14,890 nucleotides of DNA from Candidatus Methylomirabilota bacterium (GCA_016208645.1 JACQXP010000398.1:1-14890), one strand, 5' to 3'. Numbered from the stretch's first letter, positions 7,164 to 14,188 are shown. The notes: generated by a model from the letters alone, not told the origin. Numbers and translations are program-made.

Positions 7164-8042
7164 TCATGCCATGGCGGCCAGGATCGGGTTGTGCGGGAGC
7201 GTCGTGACGGCCGCGGCAAAGGCCCCGCTCGCCTGTGCCCGGGCTGCCAGGGCGTGGCCGATCCCGGCGTCGGGTACCACGGCAAACAGCGACGCCCCGC
7301 TGCCGGACATGAGGACCGGCGAACCTCCGCCCTCTCGGAGGAGGGTCTGCAGCGCCCGAACTTCGCCCCGGTGCGGGAGGACCACCGCCTCCAGGCGATT
7401 GAAGGCCCAACTGGGCGGCCAGGCGAGGCGACCGCCGACAATGAAAGTGTGAATAGTAGCGCGTCGCTGCCAGTCTGTCAATTTTGAACTCGCCTCACGG
7501 TAGGCCCAGGCGGTGGAGATCGGCACACCCGGATTCGCCAGGACCAGCCATTGCGGCGGCCAGGGTGGGAGCGGAGTCAGGACCTCGCCCCGTCCCGTGG
7601 CAACCGCCAGCCCATCGCTGAGGAAGAAGGGGACATCGCTCCCCAGCTGGGCCCCGAGCCCGTGCAGGCTGTCCCTGGACTGCCCGAGATCGTACAGCCG
7701 GTTGAGCCCCACCAGGACCGCCGCGGCGTTGCTCGACCCGCCGCCCAGGCCTCCCGCCACCGGGATGTGCTTCTCCAGCTGGATGTGCACCCCGCCCCGC
7801 TGCCCGGTCGCTTCCAGGATCAGGGCGGCCGCCTTGTACGCCAGATTCCCACGACCCGGCGGCAGCTCGGCTCCCGTCACGCCGACCCGGATGTCGCGCG
7901 GGCTCCGGCGCAGGTGGACCCGGTCGCACAGGCCCACGAGCTGCATCACGGACTCAATCTCGTGGTAGCCATCGGGGCGGCGACCCACGACCTCCAGGAA
8001 GAGGTTGATCTTGGCTGGAGAGGAGATGACCAGTTCGTCCAC
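7164..8042 (-). CDS. ispE: 4-diphosphocytidyl-2-C-methyl-D-erythritol kinase
   Basis: GHMP-family kinase of the non-mevalonate (MEP) pathway; it phosphorylates CDP-methylerythritol on the route to isoprenoids. It has 292 residues, the usual length. Lys11 in SPAKINLFL and Asp136 in LGSDVPFF match the catalytic pair. The ATP-binding GHMP motif PVAGGLGGGSSNAAA lies at 94-108 and the C-terminal motif MSGSGAS at 245-251. The start is GTG at 8042 with AGGA eight bases upstream; the AGGA overlaps the stop of the lolB-like gene, nine bases away. A short patch of lower GC near 7440-7500 encodes an ordinary part of the protein and is probably not foreign. Confidence 0.97.
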   Translation of the reverse strand: MDELVISSPAKINLFLEVVGRRPDGYHEIESVMQLVGLCDRVHLRRSPRDIRVGVTGAELPPGRGNLAYKAAALILEATGQRGGVHIQLEKHIPVAGGLGGGSSNAAAVLVGLNRLYDLGQSRDSLHGLGAQLGSDVPFFLSDGLAVATGRGEVLTPLPPWPPQWLVLANPGVPISTAWAYREASSKLTDWQRRATIHTFIVGGRLAWPPSWAFNRLEAVVLPHRGEVRALQTLLREGGGSPVLMSGSGASLFAVVPDAGIGHALAARAQASGAFAAAVTTLPHNPILAAMA

Positions 8043-8051
8043 GCGCGCTTC

Positions 8052-8882
8052 CTAGGGCGGGGTCCCGCCGCCCAGATCCAGGACGCGGGTCCGCCCGTCC
8101 GCGGGTCGCGGGAGCTCGAACAGCCACGGCTCCACCGGCTCGTTGAGCCGTACGGTCTCGTACCGGATGACCAGCCGGGTTCCGGCCGTGACCTCATCGA
8201 ACTGGACCCCGAAAGGGACCGTGGCGCCGTGGAGCCGCCGGCGCTCGCCGAACTGAAAGCGCAAGAGGAGGCCGGCCGCCTCGCCCAGCTCCCCCCGCTC
8301 GACCCAGGTTCCGTCCGGACCCGTCCACATCCGCTGCCAGAAGGGGCCGTCCACGGACTCCACCCGGGTGCCGGTGGCCTCCGCGGTCACGCGGACGCGG
8401 GGGTCGCCCGGCTGGATGGGGAGCGGCGGCAGACCCACCAGGAGCCGCAGGAGCGGCCCGGGCGGGACGGGGAGCCGGACCAGCCGTCCCAAGGTCTCGC
8501 GGGTGGCCCGGCCGACGGCATACTCGTGCTGCGCCGGGGCGTAGGCCGTGAGGAGATCCCCCCGGATGGCCAGGAGGAGCACCACGGTCCCCATGGGGCT
8601 CAGGGCCTCCAGCCGGGCGCGGTCGGGCAGGGCCACCACGATGGCCTGGGTGCCCGACCCGCTCCCCGCCGGCCCGTCGTAGCGGATGCTCGCCAGACCT
8701 CGCAGGGTGGTGACGGCCGCCTCGTCGGCCGCCAGCCGCTCCAGCAGCGCCTCCGGCCGGTCCGCCAGGCCGGACGGCGCGGTTCGTGGCGGCTCAGGCA
8801 CCACCGCGCAGGCCGCGACCAGGAGTCCCGCCAGCAGGAACAGCGGGGCTGCTCCGGCCAACGGGCGGGTCAGCGGGATCAT
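8052..8882 (-). CDS. LolB-like / DUF4292 outer-membrane lipoprotein
   Basis: Predicted lipoprotein of 276 residues. The N-terminus has a signal peptide with lipobox LVAAC (Cys25). The residue after Cys is Ala, not Asp, which would favour outer-membrane sorting by the E. coli rule. The mature part (LRGLASIRYDGP, RARLEALSPMGTVVLLLAIRGDLLTAYAP) has the beta-rich pattern of the LolA/LolB fold and of DUF4292. The gene sits between a TPR gene and ispE, where lolB lies in Pseudomonas. The best guess is that it receives lipoproteins at the outer membrane, but sequence match to true LolB is weak, so I give no symbol. The start ATG overlaps the TPR stop (ATGA), with no separate ribosome site. Confidence 0.78.
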   Translation of the reverse strand: MIPLTRPLAGAAPLFLLAGLLVAACAVVPEPPRTAPSGLADRPEALLERLAADEAAVTTLRGLASIRYDGPAGSGSGTQAIVVALPDRARLEALSPMGTVVLLLAIRGDLLTAYAPAQHEYAVGRATRETLGRLVRLPVPPGPLLRLLVGLPPLPIQPGDPRVRVTAEATGTRVESVDGPFWQRMWTGPDGTWVERGELGEAAGLLLRFQFGERRRLHGATVPFGVQFDEVTAGTRLVIRYETVRLNEPVEPWLFELPRPADGRTRVLDLGGGTPP

Positions 8883-10672
8883 TGAATGGTGCGGGGGGCG
8901 TCACGCGAGGTGCGCTGGCGGGCGTCCTCGAGCTTCTTGCGGAGGGTGTCGTTACTCGCGTCCAGTTCCAGCGAACGTTCCCACTCCCGGATGGCCTCCG
9001 GGAGCATGCCCTTCTTGGAATAGGCCTCCCCCAGGTGCTCGCGGATGGTGGCATCGTCCCGGCGAGAAAATTTCACGGCCCGCAGCAGTTCGGCCAGGGC
9101 CTCGTCGATCCGCCCCAGCTTGAAGTAGGCCCACCCCAGGCTGTCAATGAAGGCGCCGTTCTCCGGCTCCAGCTCCAGGGCCTTCTTCACCAGGGCCACC
9201 GACTCCTCCAGCTTGACGCCTTCCTCGGCGAACATGTAGCCGAGATAGTTGTAGGCATCGGCATGCTTCGGATCCAGCTCCAGCACCTTGCGGAAGGCCG
9301 TCTCGGCCCGGTCCAGCCGCCGGTTCCGCTCCAGCGCCGCGCCCAGCTGGTAGTGGAACTGCGGATTGGCGGGATCCAGGGCCACGGCCTTCTCGAACTG
9401 GAGGATGGCCTGCGCGTAGTCCTTCTTCTGGAGGTAGGTGGTGCCCAGCAGGTAGGGGACGTTCCCCTCGCGCGGGCGCAGGCGCGCCGCCTCGCTGAAG
9501 ACCGCCATGGCCTGGTCGAACTTCTCCTGCTGGCCGTAGATGTACCCCCGGTGCAGGAGGGCATCCACGTACCGGCCATCCTGGGGCGTGAGCCTGCCCA
9601 GGACCTCCAGGGCCTCGTCGTACCGCTTCAGCCCTTCCAGCGTGAGGCCCAGGGCAAAGCGCGCCTCGCCGTTGGCCGGCTCCTTCTGGAGGACCTGCTG
9701 GAAGATGGCCAGAGCGTGGTCGAACTGTTTCTTCTCTGCCAGGATCTGGCCGACGCGCGTGAGCAGCATCAGGTTGCTCGGGTCGGCCTTGCGCAGCTCT
9801 TCGTAGGCTGCCAGGGCCGCATCCAGGTCGCCGCGGCGCAGGTGGACCTGGGCCAACCGCTCGCGGAATTCGCGATTCTGGGGATCCGCCGCCAAGGCGC
9901 GCTCGTACACCCGGGCTGCATCCTCGTACCGGCCCTGGACCTCGAAGGTCGTGGCCAGCCCGACCCAGGCCGGATCGAAGTCGTCGTTGCGCTCGAGGGC
10001 CGCCTGGAAGTAGTCCCGGGCCTTCGCCGGCTCCTTCAATTCCAGGTAGAGGCGACCCAGGCTGTAGCGCGCCAGGTGGCTGTTGGGATCCACCGTGGCC
10101 AGGGCCTCGAAGGTCTGGATGGCTTCCGGGAAGTTGCGCGTCTCGAGATAGAGGTTCCCCAGGAAGACGTACGCGTCGGCGCGCCGGGGCTCCAGGCGGA
10201 TGACCTCCTGGTAATGCTTCTCCGCGCCGCGCACGTTCCGCAGTCCCTGGTAGACCGCGGCCATCAGCAGGTGGGCCTGAATGTGATTCGGCTCGAGGGT
10301 CAGGATCTCTTCGCCCTCCAGCAGGGCGGCCCGGTAATCCCCCTTCTTCAGCAGGAGCGCGGCCAGGTGGCTCCGCAGTTGCAACGAGCTCGGATCGTAC
10401 CGCAGGGCCTCCCGTTCCCACCGCACCGCCTCGTCCAGATCCCCCTGGAGTTCCGCCGAGAGGCTCCGGATGTAGGCGTAGTAGGCCCGCTGATCCACGC
10501 GGCGGTCCGTGCGCACCGGCGTCGCGGGGGGGGCAGCCCCCCCCGCCTCGGACACGCGCGCCCCGCCCTGCTGCACCATGACCTCGGCACAGCCGGGCAG
10601 GAGGCCCACGGTCAGCACCGCGGCCACCGCCCAGACCAGGGTCATCATCTGCCGCATCGTCCTGTGCCGCAT
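8879..10672 (-). CDS. TPR-repeat lipoprotein (about 15 repeats)
   Basis: A protein of 597 residues made almost wholly of tetratricopeptide repeats. The first 28 residues form a lipoprotein signal (TLVWAVAAVLTVGLLPGC, lipobox Cys28). After an Ala/Gly-rich linker, about fifteen 34-residue TPRs follow, with helix-turn-helix units ending in DP, EP or similar. The last ones (ADAYNYLGYMFAEEG, NGAFIDSLGWAYFKLGRIDEAL) resemble the TPR gene next to lolB in Pseudomonas (PA4667 type). It probably acts as a periplasmic scaffold at a membrane; its partner is unknown. The start is uncertain: ATG at 10672 or, after an exact 15-base duplication, ATG at 10657. It has its own promoter and 5' hairpin and overlaps the lolB-like gene by four bases. 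Confidence 0.88.
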   Translation of the reverse strand: MRHRTMRQMMTLVWAVAAVLTVGLLPGCAEVMVQQGGARVSEAGGAAPPATPVRTDRRVDQRAYYAYIRSLSAELQGDLDEAVRWEREALRYDPSSLQLRSHLAALLLKKGDYRAALLEGEEILTLEPNHIQAHLLMAAVYQGLRNVRGAEKHYQEVIRLEPRRADAYVFLGNLYLETRNFPEAIQTFEALATVDPNSHLARYSLGRLYLELKEPAKARDYFQAALERNDDFDPAWVGLATTFEVQGRYEDAARVYERALAADPQNREFRERLAQVHLRRGDLDAALAAYEELRKADPSNLMLLTRVGQILAEKKQFDHALAIFQQVLQKEPANGEARFALGLTLEGLKRYDEALEVLGRLTPQDGRYVDALLHRGYIYGQQEKFDQAMAVFSEAARLRPREGNVPYLLGTTYLQKKDYAQAILQFEKAVALDPANPQFHYQLGAALERNRRLDRAETAFRKVLELDPKHADAYNYLGYMFAEEGVKLEESVALVKKALELEPENGAFIDSLGWAYFKLGRIDEALAELLRAVKFSRRDDATIREHLGEAYSKKGMLPEAIREWERSLELDASNDTLRKKLEDARQRTSRDAPRTIQ

Positions 10673-10679
10673 CGTCCTG
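10650..10679. repeat. Exact 15-base tandem duplication at the TPR gene start
   Basis: Two perfect head-to-tail copies of TGCCGCATCGTCCTG (plus strand) at 10650-10664 and 10665-10679. On the coding strand each copy carries AGGACG followed by ATG CGG, so the ribosome-site-like bases and start codon are both doubled, in frame. Confidence 0.92.
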
Positions 10680-10699
10680 CGTCCTCGTCGCGAGAAGCC

Positions 10700-10724
10700 G
10701 ACGGCCGGGCCAGGCCCGGCCGTC
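10700..10724 (-). promoter_or_regulatory. Perfect 12-base inverted repeat in the TPR gene leader
   Basis: GACGGCCGGGCC, one central base, then its exact reverse complement. It starts about 4 bases inside the transcript predicted from the promoter at 10736-10764. In RNA it would form a very stable stem-loop at or near the 5' end. The bases that follow (GGCTTCTC) are not a clear T-run, so it is more likely a 5' stabiliser, pause or operator than a terminator for engB. Confidence 0.6.
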
Positions 10725-10735
10725 ACACATGCGTG

Positions 10736-10764
10736 ACTCTAGCAGGCGTCCTGCGGACCGTCAA
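10736..10764 (-). promoter_or_regulatory. Sigma70-type promoter of the TPR gene
   Basis: The minus strand has TTGACG, a 17-base spacer and TAGAGT. The -35 box overlaps the engB stop codon. The spacer contains a small inverted repeat, GCAGG-CGT-CCTGC (10742-10754). Transcription would begin near 10729. Box match and spacing are good for high-GC DNA, but this is prediction only. Confidence 0.55.
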
Positions 10765-11405
10765 TGCGAATCTGGGTTCCTCCGGCGTCCCGTCGCGCGC
10801 TGGCCCGCGGGGCGCGCGGAGGCGCGCAGGCGCTCCTCGATGGCGCGCCAGAGCTCGGGGACCCCCTCGCCTGTTTCGGCGGAGAAGAAGAGCGTCGCAT
10901 CCAGGGCCGGCAGATCCAGCGCCCTGGCGGCCGCGGCGCGCGCGGCCGGCCGCGCTCCCCGGGGGACCTTGTCCGCCTTGGTGAGGACCGCCAGGGACGG
11001 CAGGCCCACGCCGCGCAGGAACGTCTGCAGCTCCCGATCCAGGGGAGTGGGAGGGTGGCGGGCGTCCAGGATGTGGATCACGCCGCGGAGCTGCGGCTGC
11101 TCCCTGAGGTAGCCTTCCACCAGGCCCCACCAGGCGTCCTTCAGGGCGCGCGAGACCTTGGCGTACCCGTACCCCGGCAGGTCCACGAACACGAACTGCT
11201 GGTTCACCGTGTAGAAATTGATGGTACGGGTCCGGCCGGGCGTGGAGCTGGTGTGGGCCAGATTCCGCCGGGAGAGCAGGCGATTGATCATGGACGACTT
11301 GCCGACGTTGGACCGGCCGGCGAAGGCGACCTCGGGCCAGGGGCCCCTCGGGAACTGGTCGGGCCGCCCCGCGCTCAGCAGGAATTCGGCCGTGTGGATA
11401 CGCAT
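10761..11405 (-). CDS. engB: Ribosome biogenesis GTPase EngB (YsxC/YihA)
   Basis: TRAFAC GTPase needed for late assembly of the 50S subunit. It has 214 residues. All GTPase motifs are present: G1 GRSNVGKSS (30-38), G2 around TSSTPGRTR (52-60), G3 DLPGYG (75-80), G4 TKAD (142-145) and G5 SAETGEG (175-181). PGRTRTINFY and GYGYAKV are typical of EngB. The C-terminal tail from about 195 is Arg-rich and low complexity. The start is ATG at 11405 with GAGG seven bases upstream; the reading frame happens to stay open for 2.5 kb upstream, but that part lies antisense to leuB and the crotonase gene. It is first in the minus-strand block and has its own promoter. Confidence 0.97.
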   Translation of the reverse strand: MRIHTAEFLLSAGRPDQFPRGPWPEVAFAGRSNVGKSSMINRLLSRRNLAHTSSTPGRTRTINFYTVNQQFVFVDLPGYGYAKVSRALKDAWWGLVEGYLREQPQLRGVIHILDARHPPTPLDRELQTFLRGVGLPSLAVLTKADKVPRGARPAARAAAARALDLPALDATLFFSAETGEGVPELWRAIEERLRASARPAGQRATGRRRNPDSH

Positions 11406-11460
11406 GTCAGATCCTCGTGGGGAGGCCCGCGAATCGCCACGGGGAACGGCGGGGGCGGGC

Positions 11461-11491
11461 GCGACACCACTCCCTGCGGCGGACGTGTCGC
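11461..11491 (-). promoter_or_regulatory. Inverted repeat at the 5' end of the engB mRNA
   Basis: Seven-base arms GCGACAC and GTGTCGC with a 17-base loop. The outer arm begins about where transcription from the engB promoter should start (near 11492), so the mRNA would carry a terminal stem-loop. It could equally bind a protein as an operator. Confidence 0.4.
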
Positions 11492-11498
11492 ACTCCTG

Positions 11499-11527
11499 CT
11501 GATAGCATGATCCCCGCGGGGCGTCAA
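11499..11527 (-). promoter_or_regulatory. Extended -10 promoter of engB
   Basis: The minus strand has TTGACG, a 17-base spacer and TATCAG, with TGC directly before the -10 box as in extended -10 promoters. The spacer begins with the palindrome CCCCGCGGGG. Predicted start of transcription near 11492, giving a leader of about 87 bases. Confidence 0.6.
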
Positions 11528-11585
11528 TGCGGGGCGCGTGACCCCCTCGAACCGGGGACGCATCCTGCGACATCTTGGATTGGGC

Positions 11586-11615
11586 TTGACCCCGTTTCTC
11601 CCTGCGTGCTAGAAG
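11586..11615 (+). promoter_or_regulatory. Putative sigma70-type promoter of leuB
   Basis: TTGACC, an 18-base spacer and TAGAAG on the plus strand, in a locally less GC-rich patch. Transcription would begin near 11622 and leave a leader of about 110 bases before the leuB ATG. Plausible but weaker than the engB promoter. Confidence 0.5.
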
Positions 11616-11732
11616 GTACAGGTCCGCACCCGCGGAGCCGCCCAGACCCGCCTGTCCCTCCACCCGGATCCGGTGGACGACCGCAGGGCCTCCGATCTGT
11701 CCCTTTGGCCAGTCCACCTGACGAGGAGCCCC

Positions 11733-12806
11733 ATGGCCACCATCGCCGTGCTGCCCGGTGACGGCATCGGTCCGGAGGTGACGCGCGAGGCGGTGAAGGT
11801 CCTCCGCGCGACCGCAGGGCGTTTTCATCTGACGTTGGCGTTCCAGGAGGCACCCATCGGTGGGGGCGCCTACGACGTCGCGGGCACGCCCCTCCCCGAC
11901 CAGACCCTGGCCGTCTGCCGGCAAGCCGATGCCATCCTGTTCGGCGCGGTGGGTGGTCCGCGCTGGGACACCCTCCCGCGCAAGGTCCGCCCGGAGCAGG
12001 GGATCCTGGCCCTCCGGAAGGCTTTCGATTTGTATGCCAATCTCCGTCCCGCCAAGCTCTTCCCGGCCCTGACGGATGCCTCCACCCTGAAGCGAGAGGT
12101 CATCGAGGGCGTGGACATCCTGGTGGTGCGGGAACTGACGGGGGGCCTGTACTTCGGCCAGCCCAAGGGCATCCAGACGGGCCCCGAGGGCGAGTGGGGG
12201 GTGGACACCCTGATCTATACGCGGCCGGAGATCGAGCGGATCGCAAAGGTGGCCTTCCAGGCGGCGGAGCGGCGGCGCAAGCACCTCACCTCCGTGGACA
12301 AGGCCAACGTCCTGGCCAGCTCGGAACTCTGGCGACGGGTCGTGACCGAAGTCGGCGTGGCCTTCCCCGAAGTCCGCCTGGACCACCTGTACGTGGATAA
12401 CGCCTCCATGCAACTGGTGCGGCAACCCAAGGCTTTCGACGTCGTCGTGGCCGAGAACACCTTCGGGGACATCCTGAGCGACGAGGCCGCCATGCTCACC
12501 GGCTCCATCGGCCTCTTGCCCTCGGCGAGCCTGGGCAACGGCGTCGGCCTGTACGAGCCCATCCACGGAAGCGCTCCGGACATCGCGGGGCAGGACAAGG
12601 CGAACCCCATCGCGGCCATCCTCTCCGGTGCGATGCTTCTGGAGTACTCCCTCAAGGCCGGAACGGCCGCGACCGCCATCGAATCCGCCGTGAGCCGCGT
12701 GCTGGACCAGGGCTACCGGACGCCGGACATCCAGCAGCCCGGGACGCAGATCGTCGGAACCCGCCAGATGGGGGACCTCATTGCCGGGGCGGTCCTCGCT
12801 GGCTGA
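11733..12806 (+). CDS. leuB: 3-isopropylmalate dehydrogenase
   Basis: NAD-dependent oxidative decarboxylase, third step of leucine synthesis. It has 357 residues, the usual length. Motifs: LPGDGIGPEV at the N-terminus, LRKAFDLYANLRPAKLFP (94-111) with substrate-binding Arg residues, VVRELTGGLYFG (131-142) with Arg133 and Tyr140, SVDKANVL with Lys190, YVDNASMQL with Asp222, the metal-binding GDILSDEAAML (Asp246, Asp250), and the NAD-binding GSAPDIAGQDKANP (279-292). GGLYFGQPKG and the C-terminal pattern favour LeuB over isocitrate or tartrate dehydrogenase. I chose ATG at 11733 because GAGGAG precedes it; an in-frame GTG at 11673 has no ribosome site. leuA, leuC and leuD are not in the window. 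Confidence 0.97.
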   Translation: MATIAVLPGDGIGPEVTREAVKVLRATAGRFHLTLAFQEAPIGGGAYDVAGTPLPDQTLAVCRQADAILFGAVGGPRWDTLPRKVRPEQGILALRKAFDLYANLRPAKLFPALTDASTLKREVIEGVDILVVRELTGGLYFGQPKGIQTGPEGEWGVDTLIYTRPEIERIAKVAFQAAERRRKHLTSVDKANVLASSELWRRVVTEVGVAFPEVRLDHLYVDNASMQLVRQPKAFDVVVAENTFGDILSDEAAMLTGSIGLLPSASLGNGVGLYEPIHGSAPDIAGQDKANPIAAILSGAMLLEYSLKAGTAATAIESAVSRVLDQGYRTPDIQQPGTQIVGTRQMGDLIAGAVLAG

Positions 12807-12815
12807 GGTGCGGTC

Positions 12816-13607
12816 ATGAAAGAGCTGGCGCCGGAGATCCTGGTCGAGGAGAGCGAGACCTATGCCCGCGTCATCTTCAATCGGGCCCACGTGCGAAATG
12901 CCATCACCAGCCGGATGTGGGGCGACCTGCCGAAGCTTGTGCGCCGCCTGCACGGCCGGCGCACTGTCCGCGCCATCGTCCTGAGCGGCGCCGGCGGCAA
13001 GGCCTTCGCCTCGGGCGCCGACATCAGCGAGCTGCCCCGCTTCACCGATGCGAAAGCAGCCCGCGCCTACGAGACCCTCGTCGTGCGCGCCCTGGACAGC
13101 CTGGTGCGCTGCCCGCTGCCGGTGATCGCCATGATTCAGGGCTATGCCATGGGCGGGGGATGTCACATCGCGGCCGCCTGCGACCTGCGCATCGCCGGGG
13201 AATCGGCGCAGCTCGGCGTTCCGGCCGCCAAGCTGGGCGCGGCCGTGAATCCCGGCGTGGCCGCCCGCCTCGTCAGCCTGGTGGGACCCGCCGTGGCCAA
13301 GGAGATCCTGTTCAGCGGCCAGCCCCTGGACGCCCGGCGGGCCCTGCAGGTGGGGCTGGTCAATCAGGTGGTGCCGGACGCCGAGCTGGAAGGGGTCACC
13401 CTCTCCCTGGTGCGCCAGATCGGCGCCAACGCCCCGCTCACCATCCGCCATGCCAAGCAGGCGGTGAACTGGATCGCCATCGAGGGCCGCCGCCGCCCCC
13501 CGCGGGGGATCCAGCAGCACTTCGTCAAGGGGTTCAGCAGCCGGGATTTCAAGGAGGGTCTGGAGGCGTTTCTCGCTCGACGCCCGCCGAGATTCCAGGG
13601 ACGGTAA
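12816..13607 (+). CDS. Enoyl-CoA hydratase/isomerase (crotonase) family protein
   Basis: Crotonase-fold protein of 263 residues acting on an acyl-CoA. The oxyanion-hole segments are present: AFASGADI (64-70) and GYAMGGGCHIAAACDLRIA (109-127). Of the two glutamates used by true hydratases, the second is kept (Glu163 in VAKEILFSG), but at the first, normally PE before the LG.IPG.GG stretch, the sequence reads VPAAKLG, so Ala137 stands there. The protein may therefore be an isomerase, a lyase or another crotonase rather than a classical hydratase. The start is ATG at 12816 with GAGG seven bases upstream, nine bases after the leuB stop, so the two are probably co-transcribed. An SDR remnant follows. 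Confidence 0.9.
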   Translation: MKELAPEILVEESETYARVIFNRAHVRNAITSRMWGDLPKLVRRLHGRRTVRAIVLSGAGGKAFASGADISELPRFTDAKAARAYETLVVRALDSLVRCPLPVIAMIQGYAMGGGCHIAAACDLRIAGESAQLGVPAAKLGAAVNPGVAARLVSLVGPAVAKEILFSGQPLDARRALQVGLVNQVVPDAELEGVTLSLVRQIGANAPLTIRHAKQAVNWIAIEGRRRPPRGIQQHFVKGFSSRDFKEGLEAFLARRPPRFQGR

Positions 13608-13619
13608 TGAGGATGCAAC

Positions 13620-13940
13620 ATGACCTACAGCGGTTTTGATCTCTCGGGAAAAGTGGCATTCGTGACCGGCGCCAGCCGCGGCATCGGACGGGCCATCGCC
13701 CTGGGCCTGGCGGAGTGCGGCGCCGATCTCTTCCTGTGCAGCCGGACGCTGCCCGACCTCCAGGCCGTCGCGCGCGAGGTCCGCACTCGTGGCCGGAAGG
13801 CCGAGGTCACCGCCGTGGACGTCGGGTCCGTCGAATCCATCCAGGCGGGTGTGGGCGCGGCGATCTATCTGGCCTCTCCGGCCTCGGACCTCGTCACCGG
13901 TCACCTCCTGATGGTGGATGGCGGCTGGACCGCGCAGTGA
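13620..13940 (+). pseudogene. SDR-family oxidoreductase with the middle deleted
   Basis: An open frame of 106 residues that joins the two ends of a short-chain dehydrogenase. Residues 1-83 are the N-terminal Rossmann half, with VAFVTGASRGIGRAIALGLA (TGxxxGxG cofactor motif) and VTAVDVGSVESI. Residues from about 86 jump straight to the C-terminal signature AAIYLASPASDLVTGHLLMVDGGW. A normal SDR has about 250 residues; some 140 are missing, including the NAG strand and the catalytic Ser-Tyr-Lys. The deletion keeps the frame. A ribosome site (GAGG, seven bases) and ATG remain. I read it as an inactivated gene, or less likely an assembly deletion. It follows the crotonase gene by 12 bases. Confidence 0.82.
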
Positions 13941-13960
13941 TCCCGTCCTAGCGTCCCACG

Positions 13961-14101
13961 CCCCAAGCGCATCGGCTCATCCCTCTGCGCGAATCCATCC
14001 ATGGCGCGCCGGTAGAGGCCGTGCTGGTCGAAGAGCGGCTGGAGATTCGGCGGGAGGCCTACTTGGCGGTGACCGCCGATCCCTCGGGGAATCCCTCGGC
14101 C
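13961..14101 (+). pseudogene. Remnant of an ATP-grasp acyl-CoA ligase beta chain (SucC-like)
   Basis: An open stretch with no start that reads RLIPLRESIHGAPVEAVL, then VEERLEIRREAYLAVTADP. This matches the part of succinyl-CoA ligase beta subunits and related ADP-forming ligases where the ATP-grasp strand VLVEE is followed by the I..E.YL....D element. Only about 45 residues survive of a protein of nearly 400. Upstream the frame hits a stop at 13949; downstream it runs into low-similarity sequence and stops at 14159. It belongs with the SucD-like remnant at 14592-14858. Family assignment is from memory of the motif and is moderately sure. Confidence 0.55.
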
Positions 14102-14145
14102 TCCAAAAGGGGCTCTTCCCCGCCACCGGCGGCAAGCCGAAGGCG

Positions 14146-14166
14146 GACGGCTGATGGCTGACGGCT
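14146..14166. repeat. Short GACGGCT/GATGGCT direct repeat
   Basis: Three near-identical units (GACGGCT, GATGGCT, GACGGCT) just upstream of the thioesterase gene, at the ragged end of the SucC-like remnant. Short degenerate spacers like this also occur at 2223-2327, with a different unit. Confidence 0.5.
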
Positions 14167-14188
14167 TCTTTCGGGCGGAGAAACGGAG

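Larger units (their letters stand above)
11406..11732. other. Divergent intergenic region between engB and leuB
   Basis: A 327-base region with no gene I can support. It holds the engB promoter and 5' inverted repeat on one side, and the leuB promoter and a roughly 110-base leuB leader on the other. The leader contains one hairpin (CCAC-CCGGATCCGG-TGG, 11660-11676). I looked for a Leu-rich leader peptide or T-box features and found none. Confidence 0.7.

Noticed and set aside
7440..7500. Locally AT-richer patch that might mark an insertion
   Set aside because: It encodes an uninterrupted internal part of IspE with no repeats or target-site duplication.
8786..10984. 732-codon plus-strand frame with repetitive Leu/Val/Gln composition
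   Set aside because: Antisense to the TPR gene; its apparent repeats are the mirror of the TPR periodicity.
11616..11732. Possible leucine attenuator or T-box upstream of leuB
   Set aside because: No run of Leu codons, no terminator with T-run and no T-box sequence; only one short hairpin.
11406..13904. Reading frame of engB staying open for about 2.5 kb upstream of its ATG on the minus strand
   Set aside because: It is antisense to leuB and the crotonase gene, both well supported, and its composition shows no recognisable domain. High GC makes stop codons rare on the opposite strand.
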